64,000 bases of DNA from Nocardioides sp. WS12. Its GTDB lineage: Bacteria; Actinomycetota; Actinomycetes; Propionibacteriales; Nocardioidaceae. The DNA lies in assembly GCF_014108865.1 (NCBI RefSeq), contig NZ_CP053928.1, forward strand, positions 2,170,001 through 2,234,000, read 5' to 3'. Shown one piece after another: positions 57,378 to 64,000 of this stretch (position 1 is the first letter of the stretch; the number at the start of each line of letters is the position of its first letter). The translations under genes were made by a program, and so were the position numbers. Below the pieces are notes generated by a model. It was not told the DNA's origin, did not search any database, and saw nothing but the letters and a program-made list of their open reading frames with translations.

Positions 57378-59462
57378 ATGTCCACGGTGTCCTCGTCGAT
57401 CGAACAGCTCCTCTCTGCGCTCGACCCCGAGCAGCGCGCGGTGGCCGAGACGCTGCGGGGGCCGGTGCGGGTGCTGGCCGGTGCGGGCACTGGCAAGACC
57501 CGGGCGATCACCCACCGGATCGCCCACGGCGTCCAGGCGGGCGTCTATGCCCCGTCCGAGGTCCTCGCGGTCACCTTCACCACGCGGGCGGCCGGCGAAC
57601 TGCGCCAGCGGCTCCGCACCCTCGGCGCCCCGGGCGTGCAGGCGCGGACCTTCCACAGTGCGGCGCTGCGCCAGTTGCGGTACTTCTGGCCGCACGTCTA
57701 CGGCACCGAGCTGCCGGTCCTGATCGAGTCGAAGATCCCGATGATCGCCTCCGCTTGTCGCAACATTGGCGTCCGCGGCGACCAGGCGCTGCTGCGTGAC
57801 CTCGCTTCCGAGATCGAGTGGGCCAAGGTCAGCAACGTGGGGTCCGACGTCTACGCGCGGATCGCGCCGACCAAGGGCCGCAGCATCGACGGCCACACGC
57901 CCTCGGACATCGCTCGTGTCTTCGCGGCCTACGAGGACGTCAAGCGTGACCAGGGCCGGATGGACATGGAGGACGTGCTGCTGCTGACGGCCGGCGTCCT
58001 CGCCGGCGACGAGCGGGTGGCGGCCCAGGTGCGTCGTCAGTACAAGTGGTTCGTCGTCGACGAGTTCCAGGACGTCTCGCCCCTCCAATCGGCCCTGCTC
58101 GACCTGTGGCTCGGCGGGCGCGACGAACTGTGCGTCGTCGGCGACCCGGCGCAGACGATCTATTCCTTCGCCGGCGCTGATGCGACCTATCTGCGCGACT
58201 TCCCGAAGCGCTACGCCGGTACCACCTCGATCGAGCTGGTGCGCAACTACCGATCGACACCGCAGATCGTCGAGGTCGCCAACAAGCTGCTCGCCGGCAC
58301 GCCCAGCGCCGGTGTCGACCTGCGCTCGCAGCAGGCCGCCGGCTCCGCAGTGCGGTACGTCGGCGAGCCCGACGAGGTGGCCGAGGCGGCCAGTGTCGCG
58401 GACCGGGTCGCGAAGCTGCATCGCGCCGGGACGTCGTACGGCGAGATGGCGGTGCTGTTCCGGATCAACGCGCAGTCCGAGACGTTCGAGGACGCGCTGA
58501 CCGACCGTGGCATTCCGTACGTCGTCCGCGGTGCCGCGCGCTTCTTCGACCGTCGCGAGGTGCGTGAGGCGGTGACGCGCCTGCGGGGTGCGGCGCGCTC
58601 GGGCGAGGCCGACTCGGGGCCGTGGCTCGACATCGTGAAGGCCGTGCTGGCGTCGATGGGCTGGACGGCCGCGCCGCCGACGAGCCGGGGACAGGTCCGC
58701 GACCGCTGGGAGTCCTTCCAGGCGCTGGTGGACCAGTCCGAGGAGTTCTCGACCGAGCTCGGCATCGAGGCGTCGATGACGACCTTCGTGGCCGACCTCG
58801 AGCGCCGGGCGAGCGAGCAGCACGCGCCGACCGCCGACGGGGTCACGCTGGCGACGTTCCACGCTGCCAAGGGTCTGGAGTGGGACGCCGTCTTCTGCTG
58901 CGGCGTCCAGGACGGCACGCTGCCGTTCGTCTACGCCAGTCAGGAGGGCGCGCCCCCGGGCGCGGTCGAGGAGGAGCGACGGTTGCTCTACGTCGGCATG
59001 ACCCGCGCGCGCCAGGACCTGATGGTGTCGTGGGCCGCGGCCCGCAACCCGGGACAGGCAGCGCGCCGCCAGCCGTCGCGCTTCCTGGTGCCGATGCTGC
59101 CCGAGGCCCAACGTCCGCAGGCGAACCGTCGCGCCACCAAGGTGGCGCGGTGCCGCGAGTGCCTCCAGCCGCTGGCGAGTGCCGCGGAGAAGAAGCGGGG
59201 CCGGTGCTCGCACCACCCGATGCGCTACGACGAGGCGCTGTTCGAACGGCTCAAGGAGTGGCGTCTCGAAACCGCGCGGGAGAGCGGCGAGGACGGCAAG
59301 CCGCTGCCGGCGTACGTCGTCTTCACCAACGCAACGCTCGAACTGATCGCCGAGCACAAGCCCGCCACCTTGAAGGCACTCGGTGCCATCAGCGGGGTCG
59401 GCGAAACGAAGATTGAGCGGTACGGCGAGGCCGTTCTCGCGGTTGTTTCAGAAAATCGTTGA
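57378..59462 (+). CDS. uvrD2: DNA helicase UvrD2
   Basis: A 3'-5' helicase essential in mycobacteria. The 694-residue protein has Walker A LAGAGTGKTRAITHR near residue 35, VDEFQDVS near 228, helicase motifs to about 570, a tetracysteine region (CRECLQPL near 592, RCSHHP near 611) and a C-terminal HRDC domain (620-694), the combination that defines UvrD2. ATG 57378 is preferred over ATG 57366, which abuts the AAGGAG. The whiB7 promoter begins directly after the stop. Confidence 0.95.
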   Translation: MSTVSSSIEQLLSALDPEQRAVAETLRGPVRVLAGAGTGKTRAITHRIAHGVQAGVYAPSEVLAVTFTTRAAGELRQRLRTLGAPGVQARTFHSAALRQLRYFWPHVYGTELPVLIESKIPMIASACRNIGVRGDQALLRDLASEIEWAKVSNVGSDVYARIAPTKGRSIDGHTPSDIARVFAAYEDVKRDQGRMDMEDVLLLTAGVLAGDERVAAQVRRQYKWFVVDEFQDVSPLQSALLDLWLGGRDELCVVGDPAQTIYSFAGADATYLRDFPKRYAGTTSIELVRNYRSTPQIVEVANKLLAGTPSAGVDLRSQQAAGSAVRYVGEPDEVAEAASVADRVAKLHRAGTSYGEMAVLFRINAQSETFEDALTDRGIPYVVRGAARFFDRREVREAVTRLRGAARSGEADSGPWLDIVKAVLASMGWTAAPPTSRGQVRDRWESFQALVDQSEEFSTELGIEASMTTFVADLERRASEQHAPTADGVTLATFHAAKGLEWDAVFCCGVQDGTLPFVYASQEGAPPGAVEEERRLLYVGMTRARQDLMVSWAAARNPGQAARRQPSRFLVPMLPEAQRPQANRRATKVARCRECLQPLASAAEKKRGRCSHHPMRYDEALFERLKEWRLETARESGEDGKPLPAYVVFTNATLELIAEHKPATLKALGAISGVGETKIERYGEAVLAVVSENR

Positions 59463-59470
59463 AAAAACCC

Positions 59471-59510
59471 GATAAATGATTTGCGCGGCCTGATACGCGG
59501 CCATTACGGT
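59471..59510 (+). promoter_or_regulatory. Predicted whiB7 promoter with AT-rich box
   Basis: An AT-rich GATAAATGAT (59471-59480) abuts a -35 TTGCGC (59481-59486), then an 18-bp spacer and -10 TACGGT (59505-59510). AT-rich DNA just upstream of the -35 is the feature recognised by the WhiB7 AT-hook, so autoactivation is likely. The transcript would start near 59517, giving a leader of about 478 nt. Confidence 0.65.
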
Positions 59511-59587
59511 CGTCAGACAACATCCGTTGCGCATCAGAGCCCTGGCACGGCTTGCGCTCTCAAGGCACCGAAGGAGGTGGCGAAACC

Positions 59588-59842
59588 ATGAAGAACATGA
59601 CGATCATTCCGATCCCGATGGCGACCTGGCAGCTCACGCTGTCCGCTCTCGAATGCGCCACCTCTGCTCCGACGGCTCCGAACGCTGCTTTTGCTCCGTT
59701 CAGCGCCGCCGTTGACGCCGTGGCCACTGACATCAAGGCCGTTCCGGCCGTCAAGCGAGAGCGCGCCCTCACCGGCACGGGACACCGCGGCTTCAACGCC
59801 GTGTACGTCTCTGGTTTCCACGCCTGGAGCCCACCTGTCTGA
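59588..59842 (+). CDS. Upstream ORF in the whiB7 leader (84 codons)
   Basis: ATG 59588 follows a strong GGAGGTGG. The 84-residue product (MKNMTIIPIPMATWQLTL...) has no known domain and ends in ..HAWSPPV. Its last codons contain GCCTGGAG, which can pair with sequence overlapping the terminator that follows, so ribosome position on this ORF can decide whether whiB7 is transcribed. A regulatory rather than protein role is most likely. WhiB7 leaders in mycobacteria also contain such uORFs. Confidence 0.7.
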   Translation: MKNMTIIPIPMATWQLTLSALECATSAPTAPNAAFAPFSAAVDAVATDIKAVPAVKRERALTGTGHRGFNAVYVSGFHAWSPPV

Positions 59843-59871
59843 TCTGAGCATCAGCTAGGCAGCCTCCAGGC
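59822..59871 (+). promoter_or_regulatory. Predicted antiterminator pairing
   Basis: GCCTGGAG (59822-59829) and CTCCAGGC (59864-59871) are perfect complements. The second arm shares bases 59869-59871 with the first arm of the terminator, so the two structures exclude one another. Confidence 0.6.
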
Positions 59872-59902
59872 CGCGGAACCCGAAAGACCGGGATCCGCGG
59901 CC
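59869..59902 (+). terminator. Attenuator terminator in the whiB7 leader
   Basis: GGCCGCGGA and TCCGCGGCC form a 9-bp stem, extended inside by CCC/GGG, followed by TTCGTGCTTCTC. It lies 26 nt after the uORF stop and 92 nt before whiB7. Confidence 0.75.
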
Positions 59903-59994
59903 TTCGTGCTTCTCAGACCGAGAACGCGGAGTCGCAGATCCCCTCAAGGAAATCGACCAACGCGATCAGGTCATTGAAGAGGAGGTGAAAGCAG

Positions 59995-60261
59995 ATGACG
60001 ACCAGTGTTCTCGAGCCGACGCTGGACGAGCTGCTGCCGTGCCGGCTGAACGATGCGGAGTTGTGGTTCGCCGAGTCACCGTCGGACGTCGAGTCCGCCA
60101 AGGCGCTGTGCCTGGACTGCCCTGTCCAGCAGCTGTGCCTGTCCGGCGCCCAGGAGCGGCGTGAGCCGTGGGGCGTCTGGGGCGGCGAGTTGTTCCTCGC
60201 CGGCGTGGTGATCCCACGCAAGCGTCCCCGGGGACGTCCGCGCAAGGACGCCGCGGCGTAG
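59995..60261 (+). CDS. whiB7: Transcriptional regulator WhiB7
   Basis: Fe-S activator of intrinsic antibiotic-resistance genes. The 88-residue protein has cluster cysteines C16, C39, C42 and C48, the GVWGGELF turn at 60-67 and the AT-hook RKRPRGRPRK at 75-84 that separates WhiB7 from other Whi proteins. A very strong GAGGAGGTGA ribosome site precedes the ATG. Expression is probably set by the attenuated leader and by autoactivation. Confidence 0.97.
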   Translation: MTTSVLEPTLDELLPCRLNDAELWFAESPSDVESAKALCLDCPVQQLCLSGAQERREPWGVWGGELFLAGVVIPRKRPRGRPRKDAAA

Positions 60262-60316
60262 TCCGCACCCGCAGTACCGACACCAACCACAGACCACTCA
60301 GAACGGAAGTACCACC

Positions 60317-60484
60317 ATGTTTCAGATGATGAACGAACAGTTGGCGCGTGAGCAGATGGTCACGCGCCTGGGAGAGGCGCAGCAGCTGCGCGTGGCCACT
60401 CGCGTGGTCCGCGCCCGGCGCTTGAGCCGCAAGGCCGAGCGCGCAGCGCAGCAGGCCCGTCTCGCCCTCGCTCGCGCTCTGTGA
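60317..60484 (+). CDS. 55-residue basic small protein downstream of whiB7
   Basis: ATG 60317 follows GGAAG and opens 55 codons. The product is one long basic helix with RARRLSRKAERAAQQARLAL near its end. Proteins of this kind are common in actinobacteria but uncharacterised as far as I know. It lies 55 bp after whiB7 and before the terminator at 60558, so it is probably co-transcribed and induced with it. Confidence 0.7.
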   Translation: MFQMMNEQLAREQMVTRLGEAQQLRVATRVVRARRLSRKAERAAQQARLALARAL

Positions 60485-60557
60485 TCAACCTGTGAGGTCC
60501 CGCCACGGATCTCACGAGACACCTCCTCGGAGGACCCACCTGATCGCGGGTGAATCA

Positions 60558-60609
60558 GAAGGGGCCGGAACCGACCGCCAAACAGGCACAGGTCGGGTCC
60601 GGCCCCTTC
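60558..60609 (+). terminator. Terminator ending the whiB7 unit
   Basis: GAAGGGGCCGGA-A-CCGACC pairs with GGTCGG-G-TCCGGCCCCTTC, an 18-bp stem with one internal mismatch and a 14-nt loop. It separates the whiB7 unit from the next gene. Confidence 0.8.
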
Positions 60610-60652
60610 GCCGTTGTTAGGGGTCCGCCCTCCGGGCTTCTACTCTGAACAG

Positions 60653-60817
60653 ATGACCGTCACGTGCGACTTCTGCGGCCGGCGGGCCGAGGGTGAGGAC
60701 GCGCCGTTGACGTGGACGACCGCCGTCGAGCGCGGTCGGGTTCGTCGCTACTGCGATGACTGCTCGCGGGAGTACCTGCGCTCCATGGAGGCCAAGCTCG
60801 ACAGCGAGTGGTGGTAG
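60653..60817 (+). CDS. 54-residue zinc-finger-like protein
   Basis: A 54-residue protein with two CxxC pairs (CDFC at 5-8 and CDDC near 34-37), a small zinc-binding knuckle, and a helical tail ending KLDSEWW. The TACTCT box ends 6 nt before the ATG, indicating a leaderless start and a promoter separate from whiB7. Function unknown; conserved in related genomes by my recollection. Confidence 0.7.
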   Translation: MTVTCDFCGRRAEGEDAPLTWTTAVERGRVRRYCDDCSREYLRSMEAKLDSEWW

Positions 60818-60845
60818 CCCGGGCCGATCCGTCAAGGCTGATCTG

Positions 60846-61748
60846 TCAGGGGAACTGCGTGATCGTGTCCCACGCACAGCCACAGTCCAGATGGCGTCCC
60901 CAGCGCACCCGCTGCGGAGGATCGAGCGGCCCGACATCGATCGTGGCCGACCAGGTGCTCGGCTCGTCGCCCTCGATGTAGCGGACCAGGTCCCGCACTG
61001 CCCAGGCCAGAGCGATCTCGTCGAGCAGCGGATCCACCGGCGGTGGCCAGTCGGCCGCCGCGCGTGCTGCCTGGGTCAGCAGCAGCGGACGCCGTGGGTC
61101 CTGGAGCGCTTCGTGCGCGTCCACGCACCGCAGACAGGCGGTCAGGCCCGGCTGGACGAACGGTCCGACCCGACGTCCGCAGGCGGCACCTGTGACCAGC
61201 AGGTGCGGGACCGAGTCGCGGACCAGCGGGTCCAGCAGGGCGCGGTCGAGAGGGCCGGTCGTGACGACCAGGTGCGCGGTGGTGGTGAGGTCCGCGGCAG
61301 CGGGGTGACCCGCGTCGAGGTGGCGCAGGCCGGCCCGGTCCAGCAGCGGTGCGAGCACGGCGTGTGTCGCAGGGGCCGCATGCATGGCGATCGTGGCTGC
61401 GTCCCGGCTCTCCTGGCGTCGTACGGCGTCGGGACCGAACTGGGCGCGCAGGGTGACCAAGGCCGGGTCGGGGCGCAGTTCGGCGTCCGGGACCTCGACG
61501 AGGAGACCGACCCGGTCGAGGCGGAGCAGGACGTCGGTGGCGGCGGCCGGGAGTTCCGTGCCCACCGGAATGCCGGAGGGGCGGGCGAGTGCGGCCAGCA
61601 CCCGTCGTACGGCGGGATCGTCGCTCACGCGCACCGCCGGCTCGTCCAGACCGACCTGCAGGACACCGGGGGAGCGCGCCATCACGGGGGTTCCGGGGCG
61701 CAGCGTCAGGTGGTGGACCCCGTGGGTGACCGTGCTGGGCTCGGGCAT
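60846..61748 (-). CDS. ThiF-like / RiPP cyclodehydratase-type protein, orphan
   Basis: A 300-residue protein that resembles ThiF-like proteins linked to thiazole/oxazole-modified peptide synthesis. The Cys sites CLRC near residue 212 and CGC near 291 probably bind zinc. The glycine-rich ATP motif of E1 enzymes is not recognisable, so it is likely non-catalytic and may bind a leader peptide or other partner. No YcaO or precursor peptide gene is nearby. ThiF-like genes also occur close to whiB7/uvrD2 in mycobacteria. Confidence 0.65.
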   Translation of the reverse strand: MPEPSTVTHGVHHLTLRPGTPVMARSPGVLQVGLDEPAVRVSDDPAVRRVLAALARPSGIPVGTELPAAATDVLLRLDRVGLLVEVPDAELRPDPALVTLRAQFGPDAVRRQESRDAATIAMHAAPATHAVLAPLLDRAGLRHLDAGHPAAADLTTTAHLVVTTGPLDRALLDPLVRDSVPHLLVTGAACGRRVGPFVQPGLTACLRCVDAHEALQDPRRPLLLTQAARAAADWPPPVDPLLDEIALAWAVRDLVRYIEGDEPSTWSATIDVGPLDPPQRVRWGRHLDCGCAWDTITQFP

Positions 61749-61823
61749 GGCAGCAGGGTGCCACCGAACCGGATCAGGCGGCGGCGCTCATCCACAGGCA
61801 GGGAGGAGCGGGAAAACGCAGAC

Positions 61824-61855
61824 GCGGGCGGCCCCACCGAAGTGGAGTCGCCCGC
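61824..61855 (-). terminator. Terminator of the DUF5679 gene
   Basis: GCGGGCG/CGCCCGC with an inner CCAC-CGAA-GTGG stem, followed on the minus strand by GTCTGCGTTTTCC. It lies 29 nt after the DUF5679 stop. Confidence 0.7.
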
Positions 61856-61884
61856 GACATTTCGGTCTGTTGGACTGAGGAAAC

Positions 61885-62043
61885 TCAGGCCTTGCCGAGG
61901 ATGCGGTTGAGGTTCGTGCCGCACTCAGGGCAGACGGCCTTGGCCATCCGGGTGCCCTTGTCGTTGACCTTGACCTCGCCACTTGCCTCGCGCTTGGCCT
62001 TGCACTTCACGCAGTAGAACTCGCCGCTCCAGGTCTCCGCCAT
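61885..62043 (-). CDS. DUF5679 zinc-ribbon protein
   Basis: A 52-residue protein with zinc-ribbon pairs YCVKCKAK near residue 9 and VCPECGTN near 38, matching DUF5679. AAGGAGG precedes the ATG at 62043 with proper spacing, so longer frames are rejected. Such small ribbons are widespread in actinobacteria and have no known function. Confidence 0.87.
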   Translation of the reverse strand: MAETWSGEFYCVKCKAKREASGEVKVNDKGTRMAKAVCPECGTNLNRILGKA

Positions 62044-62182
62044 GACGGCCTCCTTGCTCAATGTCGTTCGTTCGGTCGTCGCGACGGGGACCTTGGGGGA
62101 AGCCCGTCGGAGTTCGGAGACGCGCTCCAAACCTCCTTGACCCTACGGCACGCCGCCTCGCAGGCGCAGTAGCGTGCCCCGC

Positions 62183-63004
62183 ATGTCTGAATCGGCTCTG
62201 AATTCATCCTCCGCCCCCGATCTGGTCCATTTGCGTCTCGAGCGGCCCTCGGAGGGGGTCGCGATGCTCGTCCTGGACCAACCGGACCTGCGCAACGCGA
62301 TGAGCGACGAGATGACGGCGTCGTGGGTTGCGGCCGTCGATCACCTCGCCAGCGACCCCTCGGTGCGGGTCGTCGTGGTGACGGGCGAGGGCCGCGCGTT
62401 CAGTTCGGGCGGCAACCTGGCGTGGCTGGCGTCCGAGCCCGACGCGGGCGTCGACGAACTGCGCAGCCGGATGTTGCCGTTCTACCGGGCGTGGTTGTCG
62501 ATCCGGAAGCTCGAGGTGCCGACCATCGCGGCGATCAACGGCCCGGCGATCGGCGCGGGCCTGTGCATGGCGCTGGCCTGCGACATCCGGTACGCCGCGC
62601 GGGGTGCCCGGATGGGTGTGCCGTTCACGAAGCTGGGCATCCACCCGGGCATGGCCGGTACGTACCTGCTGCCGGACGTCGTGGGAGCCGCTGCGGCGCG
62701 CGACCTGTTCCTGACCGGCCGCCTCGTCGACGCCGACGAGGCACTCGGGCTCGGCATGGTGTCGCGCGTGATGGAGCCCGAGACCTTCCGCGATGACGTG
62801 CTGACCGTGGCGGCCGAGGTCGCCGGTACGGCCCCGATCGCCGCACGACTCACCAAGCGCGCGTTGCAGTTGGGCCACGCGAACATCGAGACCGCGCTCG
62901 AGTGGGAGGCGCTGGCGCAGCCGGTCACCCTGGCGACGGCGGACCTGCTGGAGGGGATCGCTGCCGCGCAGGAGAAGCGGGCGCCGGCGTTCGAGGGGCG
63001 CTGA
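62183..63004 (+). CDS. Enoyl-CoA hydratase/isomerase family protein
   Basis: A 273-residue crotonase-fold enzyme of fatty-acid breakdown. The oxyanion-hole segments are GRAFSSGGNLAWL near residue 72 and AAINGPAIGAGLCMALACDI near 115-135; PFTKLGIHPGMAGTYLLP follows. The catalytic Glu positions of true hydratases are not clear, so isomerase or other activity is possible. ATG 62183 lies 7 nt after a TAGCGT box (leaderless). A composite hairpin follows the stop. Confidence 0.9.
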   Translation: MSESALNSSSAPDLVHLRLERPSEGVAMLVLDQPDLRNAMSDEMTASWVAAVDHLASDPSVRVVVVTGEGRAFSSGGNLAWLASEPDAGVDELRSRMLPFYRAWLSIRKLEVPTIAAINGPAIGAGLCMALACDIRYAARGARMGVPFTKLGIHPGMAGTYLLPDVVGAAAARDLFLTGRLVDADEALGLGMVSRVMEPETFRDDVLTVAAEVAGTAPIAARLTKRALQLGHANIETALEWEALAQPVTLATADLLEGIAAAQEKRAPAFEGR

Positions 63005-63023
63005 CGGCCCACCAGAAATGGGC

Positions 63024-63097
63024 GGGGCCCCCGAATCTGCAGCGGCTCTTCGCTTGCCTTCCCCTTGCGAGCGAAGAACTGCAGGCCCGGGGGCCTC
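63024..63097 (+). terminator. Composite three-stem hairpin
   Basis: Three nested perfect stems: GGCCCCCG/CGGGGGCC (63026-63033 and 63088-63095), CTGCAG/CTGCAG (63037-63042 and 63079-63084) and CTTCGCT/AGCGAAG (63048-63054 and 63070-63076). It ends 20 nt after the gene and probably terminates it, though there is no T-tract. Confidence 0.6.
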
Positions 63098-63155
63098 GTC
63101 TGGTGAGGACGCTAGGCACCGGGTGGGGTGCGGTCAATCTGTCGGGCGCGTTGCC

Positions 63156-63329
63156 TGTGGACAAGGCTGTGGATAAACCTGTGGAAGAGCGGTCCTCGCC
63201 GTGGACGAGCGTCGGACAACGGTGAATCGCCTGTGGATGAAGCGGTGCTCTCGGTGGGGCGGCGGACGTCGTACGAGGGCGTGACCAGCGACAATGGAGC
63301 CCACAGGTTCGTCCACCGCCTGTGGAGAA
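63156..63329. promoter_or_regulatory. Cluster of DnaA-box-like sequences
   Basis: Five sites of form TGTGGANNA: TGTGGACAA (63156), TGTGGATAA (63168), TGTGGAAGA (63180), TGTGGATGA (63232) and TGTGGAGAA (63321). The first two match DnaA boxes exactly and the first three are spaced exactly 12 bp apart. Confidence 0.5.
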
Positions 63330-63353
63330 AAGATTGTTGGAGGAGAAGTTGCC

Positions 63354-64000
63354 GTGAGCGAGCAGTACGACGGGACGCCGGTCGCGGCGCTGCGCCGGAT
63401 CGCCTTCCTGCTCGAACGCGGGCGTGCGGACAGCTACAAGGTGAAGGCGTACCGGGGAGCCGCGGCGGCGATCCTGCCGCTCGCGCCCGACGAGGTCGCC
63501 CAGCGCGCCGGCGCCGGGACGCTCACCCAGATCGCCGGTGTCGGCTCGAGCACGGCGCGGGTGATCGCCCAGGTGGTCGAGGGGCAGGTGCCCGACAAGC
63601 TCGCCGAGGCCGAACAGCAGTACGGCGGCCCGCTCACCCGTGGCGGAGCGGGGACCGCACTGCGCGCGCAACTGCGCGGAGACCTGCACTCGCACTCGGA
63701 CTGGTCCGACGGCGGCTCGCCGATCGAGGAGATGGCGATGACGGCCATCGAGATCGGTCACGACTACCTGGTGCTGACCGACCACTCGCCCCGGCTGAAG
63801 GTGGCCCGCGGGCTGTCCGCCGAGCGGTTGACCCGCCAGCTCGATGTGATCGCCGCCGTCAACGACCACCTGTCCGCCGCCGGATTCCGGCTGCTGCGCG
63901 GTATCGAGGTCGACATCCTCGACGACGGCCGTCTGGACCAGACCGACCGGATGCTGGCCCGCCTCGACGTGCGGGTCGCGAGCGTCCACTCGAAGCTCCA
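63354..64000 (+). CDS. PolX-like HhH and PHP-domain protein, 3' end outside window
   Basis: The first 215 codons are visible. Residues ~8-85 resemble the helix-hairpin-helix region of family X polymerases (YDGTPVAALRRIAFLLERG, AGVGSSTARVIAQVV). From about residue 105 a PHP phosphoesterase domain begins with metal ligands in GDLHSHSDWSDGG, LTDHSPRL and GIEVDIL. The polymerase palm appears to be missing. The GTG at 63354 follows an AGGAGAAG ribosome site. A role in DNA repair is inferred. Confidence 0.85.
   Translation, partial: MSEQYDGTPVAALRRIAFLLERGRADSYKVKAYRGAAAAILPLAPDEVAQRAGAGTLTQIAGVGSSTARVIAQVVEGQVPDKLAEAEQQYGGPLTRGGAGTALRAQLRGDLHSHSDWSDGGSPIEEMAMTAIEIGHDYLVLTDHSPRLKVARGLSAERLTRQLDVIAAVNDHLSAAGFRLLRGIEVDILDDGRLDQTDRMLARLDVRVASVHSKL

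Larger units (their letters stand above)
63005..63353. other. Gene-free interval with hairpin and DnaA-box-like cluster
   Basis: The left part holds a three-stem hairpin after the enoyl-CoA hydratase gene; the right part holds five TGTGGANNA sequences. No coding frame is supported. Confidence 0.65.

Noticed and set aside
57300..59357. 685-codon minus-strand frame opposite uvrD2
   Set aside because: uvrD2 has every helicase motif; the reverse frame is compositionally artificial.
63156..63188. CRISPR-like array from 12-bp periodic repeats
   Set aside because: Units are 12 bp with no spacers and no cas genes in the window.
63156..63329. Chromosome origin (oriC)
   Set aside because: No dnaA, dnaN, rpmH or gyr genes nearby, no AT-rich unwinding region.
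1..64000. tRNA, rRNA, insertion sequences, prophage
   Set aside because: No T-loop motifs with matching stems, no ribosomal sequence, no transposase or integrase products were recognised.

Overview
The window is one continuous stretch of GC-rich chromosome from an actinobacterium. Gene content and order point to a rod-shaped, aerobic member of the Nocardioides / Propionibacteriales type: mreBCD with mrdA and rodA, WhiB7, a mycothiol-type redoxin, AdnA/AdnB, Ku with LigD-type enzymes, MoeZ, a giant NAD-glutamate dehydrogenase, and many leaderless starts. No rRNA, tRNA, phage, insertion sequence or CRISPR was seen. The genus is an inference from gene content.

Layout. 1-3.3 kb: a truncated acyl-CoA synthetase diverging from a MerR regulator across two copies of a 19-bp operator, then an MpaB-family oxygenase. 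3.4-9.9 kb: ndk, then the coupled rod-elongation operon mreB-mreC-mreD-mrdA-rodA. 9.9-15.9 kb: a thioesterase, a DUF4279 protein, a lipoprotein/membrane-protein pair, a wax ester synthase homologue with an altered active-site motif, a tiny membrane protein and two tandem DUF2505 genes. 16-23 kb: the large NAD-glutamate dehydrogenase and a CPA2 cation/proton antiporter.

23.1-34.2 kb is the most unusual region: a phospho-signalling island of alternating short operons. It holds an FHA/zinc-ribbon/His-rich protein, a small membrane protein, a 16-codon linker ORF, an unassigned flavoprotein, a Ser/Thr kinase, a one-pass membrane protein with a Cys-rich outer domain, a PP2C-VWA-kinase triad resembling TerY-P / YegK-YegL-YegI, and an FHA-FHA-membrane-serine-protease gene that appears frameshifted. 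The parts belong to known families. The assembly looks like a candidate undescribed envelope- or stress-signalling system.

34-38.3 kb: a two-gene LigD (separate ligase and polymerase) and Ku, flanking an L-2-hydroxyglutarate oxidase-like gene; this is an NHEJ set without the LigD nuclease domain. 38.3-48.1 kb: PP2C phosphatase, DUF3107, TetR regulator, moeZ, secreted M6 metalloprotease, an alkyltransferase-like protein, tpx and a huge SCO7613-type membrane protein. 48.15-48.8 kb: a 657-bp gene-free stretch with an apparent terminated non-coding RNA and a 160-nt imperfect hairpin. 49.2-60.3 kb: a recombination/repair and stress block (adnA-adnB, OsmC, nudC, mrx1, uvrD2, whiB7) in the order known from mycobacteria, with a complete-looking attenuation leader before whiB7. 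60.3-64 kb: small zinc and basic proteins, a ThiF-like orphan, DUF5679, an enoyl-CoA hydratase, a cluster of DnaA-box-like sequences and a PHP/PolX-like gene cut by the window end.

Many genes start directly 6-7 nt after a TANNNT box. This fits leaderless transcription and was used to choose several start codons.
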